Source of the DNA: Mycolicibacterium nivoides
GTDB lineage: Bacteria; Actinomycetota; Actinomycetes; Mycobacteriales; Mycobacteriaceae
Reading direction: 5' to 3'
DNA length: 64,000 nt
NCBI RefSeq assembly: GCF_003855255.1
Contig: NZ_CP034072.1
Coordinates: 310,001-374,000 of the forward strand
Both the position numbers and the translations under genes were made by a program. This document shows positions 56,040-64,000 of this stretch, one piece after another. The notes beneath the pieces were generated by a model that was not told the origin of the DNA, made no database searches, and saw nothing but the letters and a program-made list of their open reading frames with translations. The stretch's first letter is position 1; each line of letters begins with the position of its first letter.

Positions 56040-56743
56040 CCCGCCGGCGGGTGTGGTGGCTGGCCGCGGCCGTCGCACTCGCGGTGGTGGTCGCCATCCA
56101 GGTGACCACGTCGACACCGCACTCCGTCCGGTTCGCCGCCGAGGCGCAACCGCCCAGCATGGCACCGGGGGTGGATCTGCTGGCCGGGGTGTCAGAGGTG
56201 CCCGTGCGGGTGCGCGGCAACGACTATCGCCGCGCGGCGTTCGGTGAGTCCTGGGACGACGACAACAGCGCGCCCGGTGGTCACAACGGCTGCGACACCC
56301 GCAACGACATCCTCAACCGTGACCTCGTCGACAAGACGTTCGTCGCGATCAAGCGCTGTCCGTCCGCCGTGGCGACGGGCACGCTGCACGATCCGTACAC
56401 CAATGCGTTGGTGTCGTTCGTACGCGGCAATCAGACGGGTGCCTCGGTGCAGATCGACCACATCGTGCCGCTGGCGCTGGCCTGGGATCTGGGCGCTCGT
56501 GACTGGCCCGGCGATCTGCGGCTGCGGTTCGCCAACGACCCGGCCAATCTGCTGGCGGTCGCGGGTAAACCCAATCAGGACAAGGGCGATCAGGAGCCCG
56601 CCCGTTGGATGCCACCCAACCGGTCGTTCTGGTGTCAGTACGCGGTGCAGTTCGCCGAGGTGCTGCGCGGCTACACGCTCCCGGTCGACGCCGCGTCAGC
56701 CGGGGTCCTGCGCGAAGCCGCGGGTACCTGCCCCACGGGCTGA
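56036..56743 (+). CDS. Exported HNH-family nuclease (Rv2972c-like)
   Basis: 235 residues. An N-terminal signal or anchor (residues 6-22, WWLAAAVALAVVVAIQV) precedes a GmrSD/HNH-type nuclease domain: QIDHIVPLALAWDLGA near 139-154 is the metal-binding DH motif; FANDPANLLAVAGKPNQDKGDQ near 167-188 carries the second half (N, K). Cys residues could form disulfides. Likely a secreted or membrane-tethered nuclease; in mycobacteria annotated as a conserved exported protein. ATG 56036 overlaps the recG stop, so it is coexpressed with a cytoplasmic DNA helicase. Confidence 0.85.
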   Translation: MTRRRVWWLAAAVALAVVVAIQVTTSTPHSVRFAAEAQPPSMAPGVDLLAGVSEVPVRVRGNDYRRAAFGESWDDDNSAPGGHNGCDTRNDILNRDLVDKTFVAIKRCPSAVATGTLHDPYTNALVSFVRGNQTGASVQIDHIVPLALAWDLGARDWPGDLRLRFANDPANLLAVAGKPNQDKGDQEPARWMPPNRSFWCQYAVQFAEVLRGYTLPVDAASAGVLREAAGTCPTG

Positions 56744-56760
56744 GCAGCCGCAAGTCCGCC

Positions 56761-56994
56761 GCCGTTGAACATCGGCCGCTGTTGACACTGTGGGCCGAGG
56801 CCTATGCCCGCTCACTTGTCGAGCCAGATGGTGCGTGGGCGGGATTTGCGCGGGCGACCGTCGAGGACTGGCTGGAGGTGCTGTCCGAATGTCAACCGGT
56901 ACACGAGAAGAACAGCAAGAAGGGCATGGCCGCCCGCACCCTGGCGTTGGCGGTGTTGCGAGGCGCCCTGCTCGACCTGCTCGTGGAAGAGGAA
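56761..56994 (+). pseudogene. Remnant of a TetR-family regulator (C-terminal part)
   Basis: About 78 codons with no start or stop of their own. The frame reads HRPLLTLWAEAYARSLVEPD, GAWAGFARATVEDWLEVLSE and GMAARTLALAVLRGALLDLL, the pattern of TetR C-terminal domains in actinobacteria. The DNA-binding half is missing (the HNH gene ends 18 bp upstream in another frame) and the 3' end is cut by the aldo/keto reductase gene ending at 56995. Seen in sequence; identity as TetR is from pattern only. Confidence 0.5.
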
Positions 56995-57837
56995 TTAACC
57001 CGTGAAAGTCGCCGGGTCCGGCCGGAACCGGGTGCCGTCATCGAGGCCGTTGAGGCTGTCCATCTGCTCGTCGGTCAACTCGAAGCCGAACACGTCGAGG
57101 TTGGACGCGATCCGCTCCGGGTTGGTCGACCGCGAGATCACGATGTTGCCCAGCTGGATGCTCCAGCGGATCAGTACCTGCGCCGGGGTCCTGCCGTGCG
57201 CCCCGGCGATGGCCGTGACGGCCGGGTTGTCGAGCAGATTGCCGACGCCGAGCGGGCTGTAGGCCTCCGTGACGACGTTGTACTTGGCGTTGGCGGCCCG
57301 CCAGGCACTCTGGTTGAGCAACGGGTGAAGTTCGATCTGGTTGACCGCAGGAGCGACGAACGTCAGGTCGACGATCGTCGACAGGTTCTCGGGGCTGAAG
57401 TTGGACACGCCCGTCGAGCGGGCCAGCCCCTCCTGCTTGAGTGCCATCAGCCCACCCCAGCTGTCGACATACTTGCCGATGTCGTTGCCGGGCCAATGGA
57501 TCAGGTAGAGGTCCACGTAGTCCAGACCGAGCCGCTCCAAGCTGGCTCGCCCGGCGTTCTGGGACGACTGGAAACCCTGATCGGTGATGGCCAGCTTGGT
57601 GGTGACCGAGATCTCCTCGCGCGGAATGCCCGATGCCGCGATGGCCCGGCCGACGCCGGCCTCGTTGCCGTAGGCGGCGGCGGTGTCGATCAACCGGTGG
57701 CCGGCCTCCAGGGCGGCCGAAACCACGCGCTCTGCCTCGGAATCCGAGAGTCCGCCGACGCCCAGACCGACGACGGGGATCGTACGGTCGTCGTTGAGCG
57801 TGACGGTGGGAATCGCAGCCCCGTCCGAGGAGGTCAT
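56995..57837 (-). CDS. Aldo/keto reductase (Rv2971-like)
   Basis: 280 residues, AKR5-type. Catalytic Asp and Tyr in [18 protein letters not shown] near 50-67, Lys in [12 protein letters not shown] near 79-90, His in LIHWPG near 112-117; C-terminal NADPH-site [24 protein letters not shown]. Strongly resembles M. tuberculosis Rv2971 in sequence and position. Reduces aldehydes and ketones with NADPH; methylglyoxal or other reactive carbonyls are typical. Directly downstream of a second aldo/keto reductase gene (5 bp between). Confidence 0.92.
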   Translation of the reverse strand: MTSSDGAAIPTVTLNDDRTIPVVGLGVGGLSDSEAERVVSAALEAGHRLIDTAAAYGNEAGVGRAIAASGIPREEISVTTKLAITDQGFQSSQNAGRASLERLGLDYVDLYLIHWPGNDIGKYVDSWGGLMALKQEGLARSTGVSNFSPENLSTIVDLTFVAPAVNQIELHPLLNQSAWRAANAKYNVVTEAYSPLGVGNLLDNPAVTAIAGAHGRTPAQVLIRWSIQLGNIVISRSTNPERIASNLDVFGFELTDEQMDSLNGLDDGTRFRPDPATFTG

Positions 57838-57842
57838 GGCAC

Positions 57843-58685
57843 CTATCCTGTGAAGTTGAAGGTTCGCGGATCGGGGCCCAGGCGGGTGTCCGTCTCCAAC
57901 GAGGCGATGGCCGCCATATCCGTTTCGTCCAGGTCGAAATCGAATACGTCGAAATTACTGACAATCCGCTCGGGGTTCACCGACTTGGGGATGACGATAT
58001 TACCCAGATGTATATGCCACCTAATCAGTACCTGTGCGGGGGTTTTACCGTGCCGTTCGGCGATGCCGGTGATCACCGGATCGGCGAGTAACGACCCCTG
58101 GCCAAGGGGGCTCCATGCCTCGGTGGCGATGCCCAGTTCGGCGTGCACCTCACGAAGCTCGTGTTGCGGTAGCAGCGGGTGCAATTCGATCTGATTGACC
58201 ACGGGCACGATGCCGGTGGAGTCGATGAGCACGGTGAGGTGTTCGGGCGCGAAGTTGCTCACCCCGATGGACCGGACCCGGCCTTGATCGCGCAGGTGCG
58301 CGAAGGCCTTGAACGTGTCGACGTAGGCGTTGTTGGCCGGCACGGGCCAGTGGATGAGATACAGGTCGAGGTAGTCCACACCGAGCCGATCCAGGCTGGC
58401 GTCGAACGCCGCCAGCGTCGAGTCATACCCCTGGTCGCTGTTCCACAGCTTGGTCACCAGGAACACGTCCTCGCGGGGAACCCCGGATTCGACCAGGCCG
58501 CGGCCCGTCTCGGGCTCGTTGCGGTACGCGGCGGCGGTGTCGATGTGCCGGTAGCCTGCCTGCAGCGCCGCGGCCACTGCGCGTTCGGTCTCTTCGGCGG
58601 GGGTCTGCCAAACCCCCAACCCGACTTGCGGTATCGAATTACCGTCGTTGAGCGTGACACGAGGACTCACAGAGGAATCAGCCAT
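57843..58685 (-). CDS. Aldo/keto reductase, tandem paralog
   Basis: 280 residues, the same length as its neighbour. [18 protein letters not shown] near 51-68 (Asp, Tyr), [14 protein letters not shown] (Lys), YLIHWP (His), and [22 protein letters not shown] at the NADPH site, where the usual K-S is kept while the neighbour has R-S. Probably arose by duplication. ATG 58685 is chosen for [15 protein letters not shown]; its start codon overlaps that of lipN on the other strand. The two reductases form an operon. Confidence 0.92.
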   Translation of the reverse strand: MADSSVSPRVTLNDGNSIPQVGLGVWQTPAEETERAVAAALQAGYRHIDTAAAYRNEPETGRGLVESGVPREDVFLVTKLWNSDQGYDSTLAAFDASLDRLGVDYLDLYLIHWPVPANNAYVDTFKAFAHLRDQGRVRSIGVSNFAPEHLTVLIDSTGIVPVVNQIELHPLLPQHELREVHAELGIATEAWSPLGQGSLLADPVITGIAERHGKTPAQVLIRWHIHLGNIVIPKSVNPERIVSNFDVFDFDLDETDMAAIASLETDTRLGPDPRTFNFTG

Positions 58686-59820
58686 GACTGAAAGTCTGCC
58701 AGCAGGGCAGGCCCGAGGGGGATCTGACGGTCGCCCCGGGGACACCGTCAAACAGCAGCTGCTCGTGCAGGCGACCAAGGTGGCGCTGGCCGCGATCCCG
58801 CGGATCTCCGACCGGGTCAAGCGCCTGCTGCTGGGCGGCCGTTCGGTGACGGTAGACGGCAACACCCTGGACACCACGCTGCAATTCACCCTGGCCGCCG
58901 AACATGCGGCCGGTGTCGGAGGCCTGGTCGCCGATCACAGCCCGGAGTCGGGCGTCGCCGTCTCGCGGGCCGCGCTGCGGGCCACCGCAGCCATGATGAA
59001 GGTCCGCATCGATGCGGATGTGAGCGAGATTTCGATTCCGGGACCGGCCGGGCCCATCCCGGCGCGACGATATGTCCCCGACGGCACGGGGTCCCCGGCG
59101 ACGTCCGCGCTGTTGCTGTACTTCCACGGCGGCGGCTTCGTGATCGGTGACCTCGACACCCATGACAACCTGTGCCGGCTGATCTGCCGGGACGGCGGAA
59201 TCCAGGTGATCTCCGTCGACTACCGGCTCGCGCCCGAGCACAAGGCGCCGGCCGCCGTCGACGACGCGTATGCCGCCTACCGCTGGGCGCTCGACCACGC
59301 TGCCGGTCTGGGCGCCACGCGCATCGTGGTCGGGGGAGACAGCGCGGGCGGCAATCTGGCTGCCGTGGTGGCTCAGCAGGCCCGCGATTCCGAGCTGCCG
59401 CTGCCTGCGCTGCAGCTGTTGCTCTATCCGGTCACCGATATGTCGAGCGACACGCGATCCAAGACGCTGTTCGCCGACGGCTACTTCCTGAGCACGCGCG
59501 ACATGGACTGGTTCACCGGGCACTATCTCGACGGTGCCGACGTGACCGCCGATGACCCGGTGATCTCACCGCTGCTGAACGAGGATCTCACCGGCTTGCC
59601 GCCCGCGCTGGTGGTCACCGCCGGGTTCGATCCGCTGCGTGACGAGGGCAACCGCTACGCGAGGGCGCTGCAGGACGCCGGGGTGGTGGTGGACCTCCGC
59701 GAGGAGCGCTCGATGATCCACGCGTTCGCCAACTTCTTCCCGCTGGGAGGCGGCAGCGCCACCGCGACGAGCGCGATGATCTCTGCCCTGCGCGCCCATC
59801 TCAGCCGCGCCGAAAGCTGA
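58684..59820 (+). CDS. lipN: LipN-type esterase (hormone-sensitive lipase family)
   Basis: 378 residues. HSL-type alpha/beta hydrolase: HGGGF in LYFHGGGFVIGDLDTHDNLC near 151-170, nucleophile elbow GGDSAGGNLAAV near 218-229, late Asp in AGFDPLRDEGNRYA near 321-334 and His in MIHAFANFFPLGGGSA near 352-367. Similar in start (MTESLP) and throughout to M. tuberculosis LipN (Rv2970c). GAGGAA at 58671-58676 supports ATG 58684. Cleaves short-chain esters; cytoplasmic, no signal peptide. Confidence 0.93.
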   Translation: MTESLPAGQARGGSDGRPGDTVKQQLLVQATKVALAAIPRISDRVKRLLLGGRSVTVDGNTLDTTLQFTLAAEHAAGVGGLVADHSPESGVAVSRAALRATAAMMKVRIDADVSEISIPGPAGPIPARRYVPDGTGSPATSALLLYFHGGGFVIGDLDTHDNLCRLICRDGGIQVISVDYRLAPEHKAPAAVDDAYAAYRWALDHAAGLGATRIVVGGDSAGGNLAAVVAQQARDSELPLPALQLLLYPVTDMSSDTRSKTLFADGYFLSTRDMDWFTGHYLDGADVTADDPVISPLLNEDLTGLPPALVVTAGFDPLRDEGNRYARALQDAGVVVDLREERSMIHAFANFFPLGGGSATATSAMISALRAHLSRAES

Positions 59821-59847
59821 CCTGGCAGCGCCGGTACGCTTGTCGAC

Positions 59848-60711
59848 GTGGCCAAACCGAAGAAGACCGCGAAGTACGACCTCAAGGCGGCTGACCGCAA
59901 GCGCAACCTGTGGGTTCAGATCGGGCTGACAGCCGTTGTGGTGCTGTTCGCCGTCGGCCTGGTGCTCTACATCGTGACGACCGGCCACAAGCGCCCGGCC
60001 TCCGGCGAGGCCCGGGCCGTGCATGTGGCGGCGCCCAACGTGATCACCAAAGAGGGCACGACCGAGCCCAAGGTGACGCTGAGCCTCTTCGAGGATTTCC
60101 TGTGCCCCGCGTGCGGTCATCTGGAACAGCAGTTCGGCCCGACCATCAACAAGCTCATCGACGCCGGTGCGGTAGCAGTCGACTACCACATGGTGGCGAT
60201 CCTGGACAAGGCGGGCAACGGCTACTCGTCGCGGGCCGGAGGTGCCGCCTACTGCGTCGCCGACGAGTCCATCGATGCCTTCCGCCGTTTCCACTCCGCG
60301 CTCTACACCCCCGGAATCCAGCCGGAGGAGGGCGGCGGTGTCTACCCCGACAACGCCCGGATCATCGAACTCGCCCGCCAGGCCGGTGCGGCCGGTGAGG
60401 TGCCCGACTGCATCACCAAGGGCCGCTACGTGGAGATGGTCCAGGGCATGGCCGCAGCCACCGGGATCAACTCGACCCCGACCGTTCGGTTCAACGGCGA
60501 GGAGTACAACCCGACCACACCCGATGCCCTGATCGCGAAGGTCAAGGAGATCGTCGGCGACCTGCCCGCCCTGAAGGGCCCGGCCCCCGGCCCCGGCGCT
60601 CCCGCGGCGCCCGCTCCCGCAGCGCCGGCCGCTCCCGCCGCGCCCGCTCCCGCCGCGCCCGCTCCCGCCGCGCCTGCCGCACCCGCGACTCCGGCACCGG
60701 CTCAGCCATGA
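59848..60711 (+). CDS. Membrane-anchored DsbA-like thiol oxidoreductase (Rv2969c-like)
   Basis: 287 residues. N-terminal membrane anchor (about 22-44), then a thioredoxin/DsbA fold with CPAC at 86-89 and the cis-Pro loop INSTPTVRF near 211-219. The C-terminal ~45 residues are almost only Ala and Pro. M. tuberculosis DsbA (Rv2969c) pairs with the VKOR encoded next to it to form disulfides in exported proteins (known). TACGCT (59835-59840) predicts a start at 59847, one base before GTG 59848. The VKOR gene begins in an ATGA overlap. Confidence 0.94.
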   Translation: MAKPKKTAKYDLKAADRKRNLWVQIGLTAVVVLFAVGLVLYIVTTGHKRPASGEARAVHVAAPNVITKEGTTEPKVTLSLFEDFLCPACGHLEQQFGPTINKLIDAGAVAVDYHMVAILDKAGNGYSSRAGGAAYCVADESIDAFRRFHSALYTPGIQPEEGGGVYPDNARIIELARQAGAAGEVPDCITKGRYVEMVQGMAAATGINSTPTVRFNGEEYNPTTPDALIAKVKEIVGDLPALKGPAPGPGAPAAPAPAAPAAPAAPAPAAPAPAAPAAPATPAPAQP

Positions 60712-61334
60712 CCGACACCGCCGCGTCCGAGCTAGACGAGTCGGGGACCGAGAAAGCCCCGGGAGTGGCCGTCGGCAAGGCCGGGGCGGTCTGGATTCTG
60801 ATCGCCGGTGTCCTCGGTCTGGCCTCCGCGCTGGCGCTCACGGTCGAGAAGATCGAGCTGCTGATCGATCCGTCGTACGTTCCGACCTGCAGCATCAACC
60901 CGGTGATCTCCTGCGGGTCGGTGATGACGACCTGGCAGGCATCGGTCTTCGGATTCCCCAACTCGCTGATCGGGGTGGTCGCCTTCACGGTCACCCTGGT
61001 CACCGGTGTGCTGGCCGTGGCGGGTGTTCGGCTGCCCCGGTGGTACTGGTCCGGGCTTGCGGCCGGAACCCTGCTCGGTGCCGTCATGGTGCACTGGCTG
61101 ATCTTCCAGAGCCTCTACCGCATCGGCGCCCTGTGCCCGTACTGCATGGTGGTGTGGTCGGTGACCATCCCGCTGCTCGTGGTGACGAGCTCCATCGCGC
61201 TCCGGCCGCTGCACACCAACGGAGTTGCCCGGGCGATCTATCAGTGGCGGTGGTCGCTGGTGGCGCTCTGGTTCACCTCACTTGTGCTGTTGATCTTGGT
61301 GCGTTTCTGGGAATACTGGTCAACGCTGCTGTAA
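60708..61334 (+). CDS. VKOR-family disulfide bond formation protein (Rv2968c-like)
   Basis: 208 residues, five membrane segments. Catalytic Cys pairs: Cys61 and Cys69 (PTCSINPVISC) in the loop and the CxxC at 143-146 (LCPYCMVVW). Reoxidises DsbA and passes electrons to quinone; target of warfarin-type inhibition in mycobacteria (known). Start overlaps the stop of the DsbA gene by 4 bp, ensuring matched production. Confidence 0.95.
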   Translation: MTDTAASELDESGTEKAPGVAVGKAGAVWILIAGVLGLASALALTVEKIELLIDPSYVPTCSINPVISCGSVMTTWQASVFGFPNSLIGVVAFTVTLVTGVLAVAGVRLPRWYWSGLAAGTLLGAVMVHWLIFQSLYRIGALCPYCMVVWSVTIPLLVVTSSIALRPLHTNGVARAIYQWRWSLVALWFTSLVLLILVRFWEYWSTLL

Positions 61335-61356
61335 CACTTCCGAAATAACTTGTCGG

Positions 61357-61362
61357 TTAGGT
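61357..61362 (+). promoter_or_regulatory. -10 hexamer of pyc
   Basis: TTAGGT 12 bp before the GTG start (61369); predicted leaderless transcript, separate from the upstream operon. Confidence 0.4.
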
Positions 61363-61368
61363 CTACCC

Positions 61369-64000
61369 GTGATTTCCAAGCTGTTAGTCGCCAATCGTGG
61401 CGAGATCGCGATCCGTGCATTTCGTGCTGCCTATGAGATGGGCATCGCAACGGTGGCGGTGTATCCGTACGAGGATCGCAATTCGCTGCACCGCCTGAAG
61501 GCCGACGAGTCATATCAGATCGGCGAGATCGGCCATCCGGTACGGGCGTACCTATCGGTGGACGAGATCATCAGGGTCGCCAGGCATTCCGGTGCGGATG
61601 CGGTGTATCCGGGTTACGGCTTCTTGTCGGAGAATCCGGAACTGGCCTCGGCCTGTGCGGAAGCCGGAATCACCTTTGTGGGGCCCTCGGCGCAGGTTCT
61701 GGAACTGACCGGCAACAAGGCGCGGGCGATCGCGGCGGCGAAGGCAGCGGGACTGCCGGTGCTGGCATCCTCGGCGCCATCATCGTCGGTGGACGAATTG
61801 GTTGCTGCCGCACGGGATATGACGTTCCCGCTGTTCGTCAAGGCGGTTTCCGGTGGTGGTGGGCGCGGAATGCGCCGTGTCACCGACCCGGAGGCGCTGC
61901 CCGAGGCGGTGGAGGCGGCTTCGCGTGAGGCGGAGTCGGCGTTCGGCGATCCCGAGGTGTACCTGGAGCAGGCCGTCATCAATCCGCGCCACATCGAGGT
62001 GCAGATCCTGGCCGATACGCAGGGCAACGTGATGCACCTGTTCGAGCGGGATTGCAGCGTGCAGCGGCGGCACCAGAAGGTGATCGAGCTGGCACCCGCG
62101 CCGAATCTGGATCCTGCTCTGCGCGAACAGATTTGCGCGGATGCGGTGGCCCTGGCCCGCCAGATCGGCTACAGCTGCGCGGGCACCATCGAGTTCCTGC
62201 TCGACGAGCGCGGTCATCACGTGTTCATCGAGTGCAATCCACGGATCCAGGTCGAGCACACGGTGACCGAGGAGATCACCGATGTGGACCTGGTGGGCTC
62301 ACAGTTGCGGATCGCGGCCGGGGAGAGCCTGGCCGATCTGGGTTTGAGCCAGGACTCGCTGGTCATTCGCGGGGCGGCGATGCAGTGCCGGATCACGACC
62401 GAGGATCCGGCCAACGGATTCCGTCCGGACACCGGCCGGATCACCGCCTACCGATCGCCCGGTGGCGCCGGCATCCGCCTGGACGGTGGATCCAACCTGG
62501 GTGCGGAGATCTCCGCGCATTTCGACTCGATGCTGGTCAAGCTGACCTGTCGTGGACGGGACTTCTCCACGGCCGTCTCACGGGCCCGCCGTGCCCTGGC
62601 CGAGTTCCGCATCCGCGGTGTGTCGACGAACATCCCGTTCCTGCAGGCCGTGATCGAGGATCCGGATTTCCGTGCCGGACGGGTCACGACGTCGTTCATC
62701 GACGATCGCCCGCAGTTGCTGACCGCGCACACCCCTGCCGATCGCGGTACCAAGATCTTGAACTACCTGGCCGATATCACCGTGAACAAGCCGAACGGGG
62801 AACGGCCGACGGGGGTGTATCCGCAGGACAAACTGCCTGCGCTGGATCTGTCGTCGGTACCGGCGCCGGGCTCCAAGCAACGCCTGATCGAGTTGGGGCC
62901 CGAAGGCTTCGCGCGGTGGATGCGTGACAGCAAGGCGGTCGGGGTCACCGACACGACGTTCCGTGATGCGCACCAGTCACTGTTGGCCACCCGGTTGCGG
63001 TCCACCGGCCTGCTGAAGGTGGCGCCGTATGTGGCCCGGACGATGCCGCAGTTGCTGTCCATCGAGTGCTGGGGTGGCGCGACTTACGATGTGGCGCTTC
63101 GGTTCCTGAAGGAAGATCCGTGGGAGCGGCTGGCCGCCCTGCGGGAGGCGGTCCCCAATATCTGTCTGCAGATGTTGCTGCGGGGCCGCAACACCGTGGG
63201 ATACACGCCGTATCCGGAATTGGTGTGTTCGGCCTTTGTAGAAGAAGCAGCGGCGACTGGAATCGACATCTTCCGGATCTTCGATGCGCTCAACAACGTC
63301 GAGTCGATGCGCCCGGCGATCGATGCGGTCCGCGAGACGGGCACGGCCATCGCCGAAGTGGCGATGTCCTACACCGGGGATCTCAGCAACCCCAGCGAGA
63401 ACCTGTACACGCTGGACTACTACCTCAAGCTGGCCGAGCAGATCGTCGATGCGGGCGCGCACGTGCTCGCGATCAAGGACATGGCCGGGTTGTTGCGTCC
63501 GCACTCGGCGCACACGCTGGTCTCGGCGTTGCGGTCGCGGTTCGACCTGCCGGTGCATGTGCACACCCATGACACTCCGGGTGGGCAGCTGGCGACGTAC
63601 CTGGCGGCCTGGCAGGCCGGGGCGTCGGCGGTGGACGGTGCCGCGGCCCCGTTGGCCGGCACCACCAGTCAGCCTGCGTTGTCCTCGATCGTGGCCGCCG
63701 CCGCGCACACCGAGTACGACACCGGGTTGTCGCTGGACGCGGTCTGCGATCTTGAGCCCTACTGGGAGGCGTTGCGGAAGGTCTACGCGCCATTCGATGT
63801 TGCGGCGTCGGGTCCTCCATGTCCGACCGGGCGGGTGTACACCCACGAGATCCCCGGCGGACAGTTGAGCAACCTGCGCCAGCAGGCCATCGCCCTGGGG
63901 CTGGGGGACCGGTTCGAGGAGATCGAGACCAGCTATGCCGCGGCCGATCGGGTACTGGGCCGGCTGGTGAAGGTGACCCCGTCGAGCAAGGTGGTCGGGG
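61369..64000 (+). CDS. pyc: Pyruvate carboxylase, 3' truncated by window edge
   Basis: 877 codons are inside the window of an expected ~1127. Biotin-dependent carboxylation of pyruvate to oxaloacetate (anaplerosis, gluconeogenesis). N-terminal biotin carboxylase: ISKLLVANRGEIAIRAFRAA, ATP-grasp loop KAVSGGGGRGMRRV near 156-169 and RDCSVQRRHQKVIELAPAP. The carboxyltransferase domain starts near 520: VTDTTFRDAHQSLLATRLR and the carboxylated Lys in LAIKDMAGLLRP near 701-712. The biotin-carrier domain (biotinyl Lys) lies beyond 64000. Corresponds to Rv2967c. No frameshift in the part seen. Confidence 0.97.
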   Translation, partial: MISKLLVANRGEIAIRAFRAAYEMGIATVAVYPYEDRNSLHRLKADESYQIGEIGHPVRAYLSVDEIIRVARHSGADAVYPGYGFLSENPELASACAEAGITFVGPSAQVLELTGNKARAIAAAKAAGLPVLASSAPSSSVDELVAAARDMTFPLFVKAVSGGGGRGMRRVTDPEALPEAVEAASREAESAFGDPEVYLEQAVINPRHIEVQILADTQGNVMHLFERDCSVQRRHQKVIELAPAPNLDPALREQICADAVALARQIGYSCAGTIEFLLDERGHHVFIECNPRIQVEHTVTEEITDVDLVGSQLRIAAGESLADLGLSQDSLVIRGAAMQCRITTEDPANGFRPDTGRITAYRSPGGAGIRLDGGSNLGAEISAHFDSMLVKLTCRGRDFSTAVSRARRALAEFRIRGVSTNIPFLQAVIEDPDFRAGRVTTSFIDDRPQLLTAHTPADRGTKILNYLADITVNKPNGERPTGVYPQDKLPALDLSSVPAPGSKQRLIELGPEGFARWMRDSKAVGVTDTTFRDAHQSLLATRLRSTGLLKVAPYVARTMPQLLSIECWGGATYDVALRFLKEDPWERLAALREAVPNICLQMLLRGRNTVGYTPYPELVCSAFVEEAAATGIDIFRIFDALNNVESMRPAIDAVRETGTAIAEVAMSYTGDLSNPSENLYTLDYYLKLAEQIVDAGAHVLAIKDMAGLLRPHSAHTLVSALRSRFDLPVHVHTHDTPGGQLATYLAAWQAGASAVDGAAAPLAGTTSQPALSSIVAAAAHTEYDTGLSLDAVCDLEPYWEALRKVYAPFDVAASGPPCPTGRVYTHEIPGGQLSNLRQQAIALGLGDRFEEIETSYAAADRVLGRLVKVTPSSKVVG

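Noticed and set aside
56605..58194. Single 529-codon plus-strand gene spanning the HNH 3' end and both aldo/keto reductases
   Set aside because: Only 56761-56994 reads like a protein (TetR remnant); the rest is antisense to two certain reductase genes.

Overview
The window is high-GC actinobacterial DNA. Gene order and protein sequences point to a Mycobacteriaceae chromosome, most likely a fast-growing environmental species (Mycolicibacterium type). From memory of the M. tuberculosis genome, most of the window is collinear with the Rv3011c (gatA) to Rv2967c (pca/pyc) block, here read in the opposite orientation. No tools were run, so family assignments rest on motifs, lengths and synteny recalled from established knowledge.

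Layout. 1-6 kb: 3' part of gatA, pfkA, a divergent NAD(P)-binding reductase/MarR pair, gatB and a TetR regulator. 6-8.5 kb: lipoprotein LppZ, a DoxX-family membrane protein and the Cfp6 PH-domain protein. 8.5-12.3 kb: the branched-chain operon ilvB-ilvN-ilvC, preceded by a 23-codon leader peptide rich in Leu/Val/Ile and an intrinsic terminator (a transcription attenuator). 12.3-15.3 kb: a small unknown protein, a secreted Gly-rich nonapeptide-repeat protein, a WrbA-like flavoprotein and a large FAD-dependent oxidoreductase. 15.3-17.9 kb: serA-leuB, then a small membrane protein.

18.5-30 kb holds an accessory carbohydrate-catabolism island not present at this place in M. tuberculosis. Two divergent transcription units share a promoter region. 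The minus-strand unit has a DeoR regulator, an SDR dehydrogenase, a sugar ABC transporter (binding lipoprotein, two permeases, ATPase), a xylose-isomerase-like TIM barrel and a second SDR. The plus-strand unit has an inositol-monophosphatase-like enzyme, an FGGY kinase, a class II aldolase/epimerase and a BtpA-family TIM-barrel protein. Together they suggest import of a sugar or polyol, oxidation to a ketose, phosphorylation and cleavage or epimerisation; the substrate is not determinable from sequence. A RibD-type reductase, a propeller-like lipoprotein, an MFS transporter (Rv2994-like) and a secreted lipase follow.

34.7-41.3 kb returns to the core: FAH-family hydrolase, gltX, tRNA-Gln(CTG), tRNA-Glu(CTC), an IclR regulator divergent from leuC-leuD, and hupB with nine 27-bp tandem repeats in its Lys/Ala/Pro tail. 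41.3-50 kb: mutT1, ppk1, fbiD (cofC), gpsA, a cystathionine gamma-lyase-like PLP enzyme, ddl, a DUF3515 protein, an isolated AsnC-type RAM domain and thiL. 50-64 kb: ung, a small lipoprotein, rpmB, a DAK2-type (FakA-like) protein, recG, an exported HNH nuclease, the remnant of a TetR gene, two tandem aldo/keto reductases, lipN, a DsbA-VKOR oxidative folding pair and the first 877 codons of pyruvate carboxylase.

Many genes appear to be transcribed as leaderless mRNAs: a TANNNT -10 hexamer lies 12-13 nt before an ATG or GTG. No insertion sequence, integrase, prophage or CRISPR array was seen.
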